Positions 62,744 through 64,000 of a DNA stretch of 64,000 bases are shown piece by piece (position 1 is the first letter of the stretch; every line of letters starts with the position of its first letter). The DNA lies in contig NZ_LCZJ02000026.1 of assembly GCF_001012825.1 (NCBI RefSeq), forward strand, positions 222,761 through 286,760, read 5' to 3'. The notes under the pieces are model-generated. The model was given only the letters and a program-made list of their open reading frames with translations. It was not told where the DNA came from and did no database searches. Position numbers and translations under genes: made by a program. Origin of the DNA: Paenibacillus etheri. GTDB taxonomy: Bacteria; Bacillota; Bacilli; Paenibacillales; Paenibacillaceae.

Positions 62744-64000
62744 CTATAGTAAATGGGTAAAGTAAAGTATATTTAGTGCTAATCCGACTACAATTGCGGC
62801 AACAGGCCCAAAAGCAAGTCGCATCACTGGGCGTCCCAGTCCTTCATTAGCAGCATATAGCAGAATATATAACATTAAGCCTAATCCTGCCGTGCTAGAC
62901 TCCATTTGAAATACAGCCAAAGCACCACCAATCAAGAGTCCAATTTCAATCATCGTATTCATTGCTGAACGGAAATAATCAGACGTTTCACGTATCATCG
63001 GATACCGCTGGAGGCACGTCGATATCTTACTTATGGCTGCGATTTCCAGACAAACCACTACAGCCCCTAATAAACCAGCAACCACAGGATTAGGAGATAG
63101 GTATCCTATTGGCAAAACAAACATAAGTCCCATGACCCCGTAAACACCCGTTGCTAATGCTGTTGTTACAATTAGTGGCATAAAGCTCAGCAAACGTATG
63201 ATATCTATAACTGCGGCGCTTTGAAGCCAACCTCCACGGGTTGTTGCTTCGCCAGCGCTCCAAGCATTTTGTAAATAAGGTATAGTTGCATCCGATCCTG
63301 TGAATAGGCCAAGATTAGTCGCAATTGCCACACAACCTCCAATAGCCATAAACAAAGGAAGACCTTTAACAATCCGTTTCAAATGAATACGCTGTTCTAA
63401 CTCTTCTTCTTGCTCATCAACATCCAGATCTCGTCGCTGGGTCCAGGCTTTATGTAATACAAATCCCACTAGAAGAAGTACAGAAACAATCGTTGTCATG
63501 GCTACTTGAATGAAGATTCCGCTATCGGTATATAATGCTAGCGATTGGCGAGTGACCAGTACAATGACAGCACTGGATAATGCCCTTTTCCAACCGAATT
63601 GATTCATAATCGCAACCAAAGGAAAAACGGCAACGGCAACCAAGAATCCCACATTTAGCTGACTGAGCGGATCAATTATATCGATGGGCAGCATGGTCGC
63701 AAGCGACAGAACACCTGCAAGCCCAAACAATGCAATAGCTCCCCAAGCAGCACCTAACACTAGTGCGATCCACCAACGGGTTGCAAGGATACCCAAAATA
63801 TCAGTTGGTAGAAATAACAGCCACGGGTTCAACATCTGAAATGAGAAGGCAAATGAAATTCCGACGGAAACAATGAAACCAAAGCTTAATCCACTAGCAA
63901 TAGAGGCTAGCTCACGCCGGTTCATCCGGGCTTCGATGACTTCAGGCAGAATAGGACGGATACCGTCATGAAATACAGCCTTTCCTAAATGAGCAGCAAG
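62744..64000 (-). CDS. yhfT: YhfT-like membrane transporter, cut by window edge
   Basis: The readable ATG-started ORF begins at 63925, but the same frame continues to the window end (LAAHLGKAVFHDGIRPIL then PEVIEARMNRRELAS), so the gene is partial and its real start lies beyond 64000. Some ten hydrophobic helices; features are SFGFIVSVGISFAFSFQML, RSFLNPI-free loops, WSAGEATTRGGWLQSAAVID and GPVAAIVVGLALNILYFTHL. YhfT proteins are presumed transporters of the substrate of the yhf pathway. First visible gene of the minus-strand operon that ends with ptsH-ptsI. Confidence 0.82.
   Translation of the reverse strand, partial: LAAHLGKAVFHDGIRPILPEVIEARMNRRELASIASGLSFGFIVSVGISFAFSFQMLNPWLLFLPTDILGILATRWWIALVLGAAWGAIALFGLAGVLSLATMLPIDIIDPLSQLNVGFLVAVAVFPLVAIMNQFGWKRALSSAVIVLVTRQSLALYTDSGIFIQVAMTTIVSVLLLVGFVLHKAWTQRRDLDVDEQEEELEQRIHLKRIVKGLPLFMAIGGCVAIATNLGLFTGSDATIPYLQNAWSAGEATTRGGWLQSAAVIDIIRLLSFMPLIVTTALATGVYGVMGLMFVLPIGYLSPNPVVAGLLGAVVVCLEIAAISKISTCLQRYPMIRETSDYFRSAMNTMIEIGLLIGGALAVFQMESSTAGLGLMLYILLYAANEGLGRPVMRLAFGPVAAIVVGLALNILYFTHLL

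Overview
The window looks like chromosomal DNA of a Paenibacillus or a close relative (Bacillota). The support is an SLH-anchored surface protein, strong GGAGG-type ribosome binding sites with frequent TTG/GTG starts, Lpl/Yte-type sugar ABC transporters run by a membrane-bound AraC regulator, many extracellular or oligosaccharide-directed carbohydrate enzymes, and intergenic repeats of a kind I associate with Paenibacillus. No rRNA, tRNA, CRISPR array or prophage was seen.

Layout. 1-3.6 kb: end of a LacI-type regulator, clpP with a small downstream gene, an ECF-type sigma factor with a repetitive C-terminus, and an NAD-dependent epimerase-like protein. 4-11.2 kb: chemoreceptor, MerR/GyrI-type regulator, and a 1367-residue SLH surface protein. 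11.2-17 kb: DUF2798/MarR pair with paired operators, a decayed MerR/flavoprotein chimera, a YeiH-type exporter, a DinG-like helicase, and an aldo/keto reductase fragment. 18-33.7 kb: the main metabolic island, a pectin/rhamnogalacturonan-oligosaccharide locus. Two solute-binding lipoproteins and two permeases import oligomers. Two GH105 hydrolases, a GH28 enzyme, a pectinesterase and an alpha/beta hydrolase, all without signal peptides, process them inside the cell. Divergently there is a membrane AraC regulator, an SGNH acetylesterase, a wrecked enolase-superfamily gene and a sugar isomerase/epimerase. 33.8-57 kb: mixed housekeeping and accessory genes (GT4, DUF2269, UbiD, acyltransferase, NamA, pantothenate kinase, GT8, GH16 glucanase, flavodoxin, SDR/MarR pair, TetR/MFS pair) interspersed with gene remnants. 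57.3-64 kb: an operon resembling the enteric yhf cluster (YhfT-like transporter, phosphotriesterase homolog, YhfX-like PLP protein, YhfW-like mutase) ending in its own HPr and Enzyme I.

Two things stand out. First, gene decay is frequent: a MerR-flavoprotein fusion, AKR, enolase-superfamily, methyltransferase-like, GH51, AraC and FMN-binding remnants. Second, the yhf-like operon carries a dedicated PEP phosphorelay with no Enzyme II in view, so it may be a regulatory PTS. A 532-bp IS1182-like deletion derivative sits exactly in the loop of a perfect terminator hairpin with a 7-bp target duplication. All family assignments are by reading the translated sequences; no database search was run.
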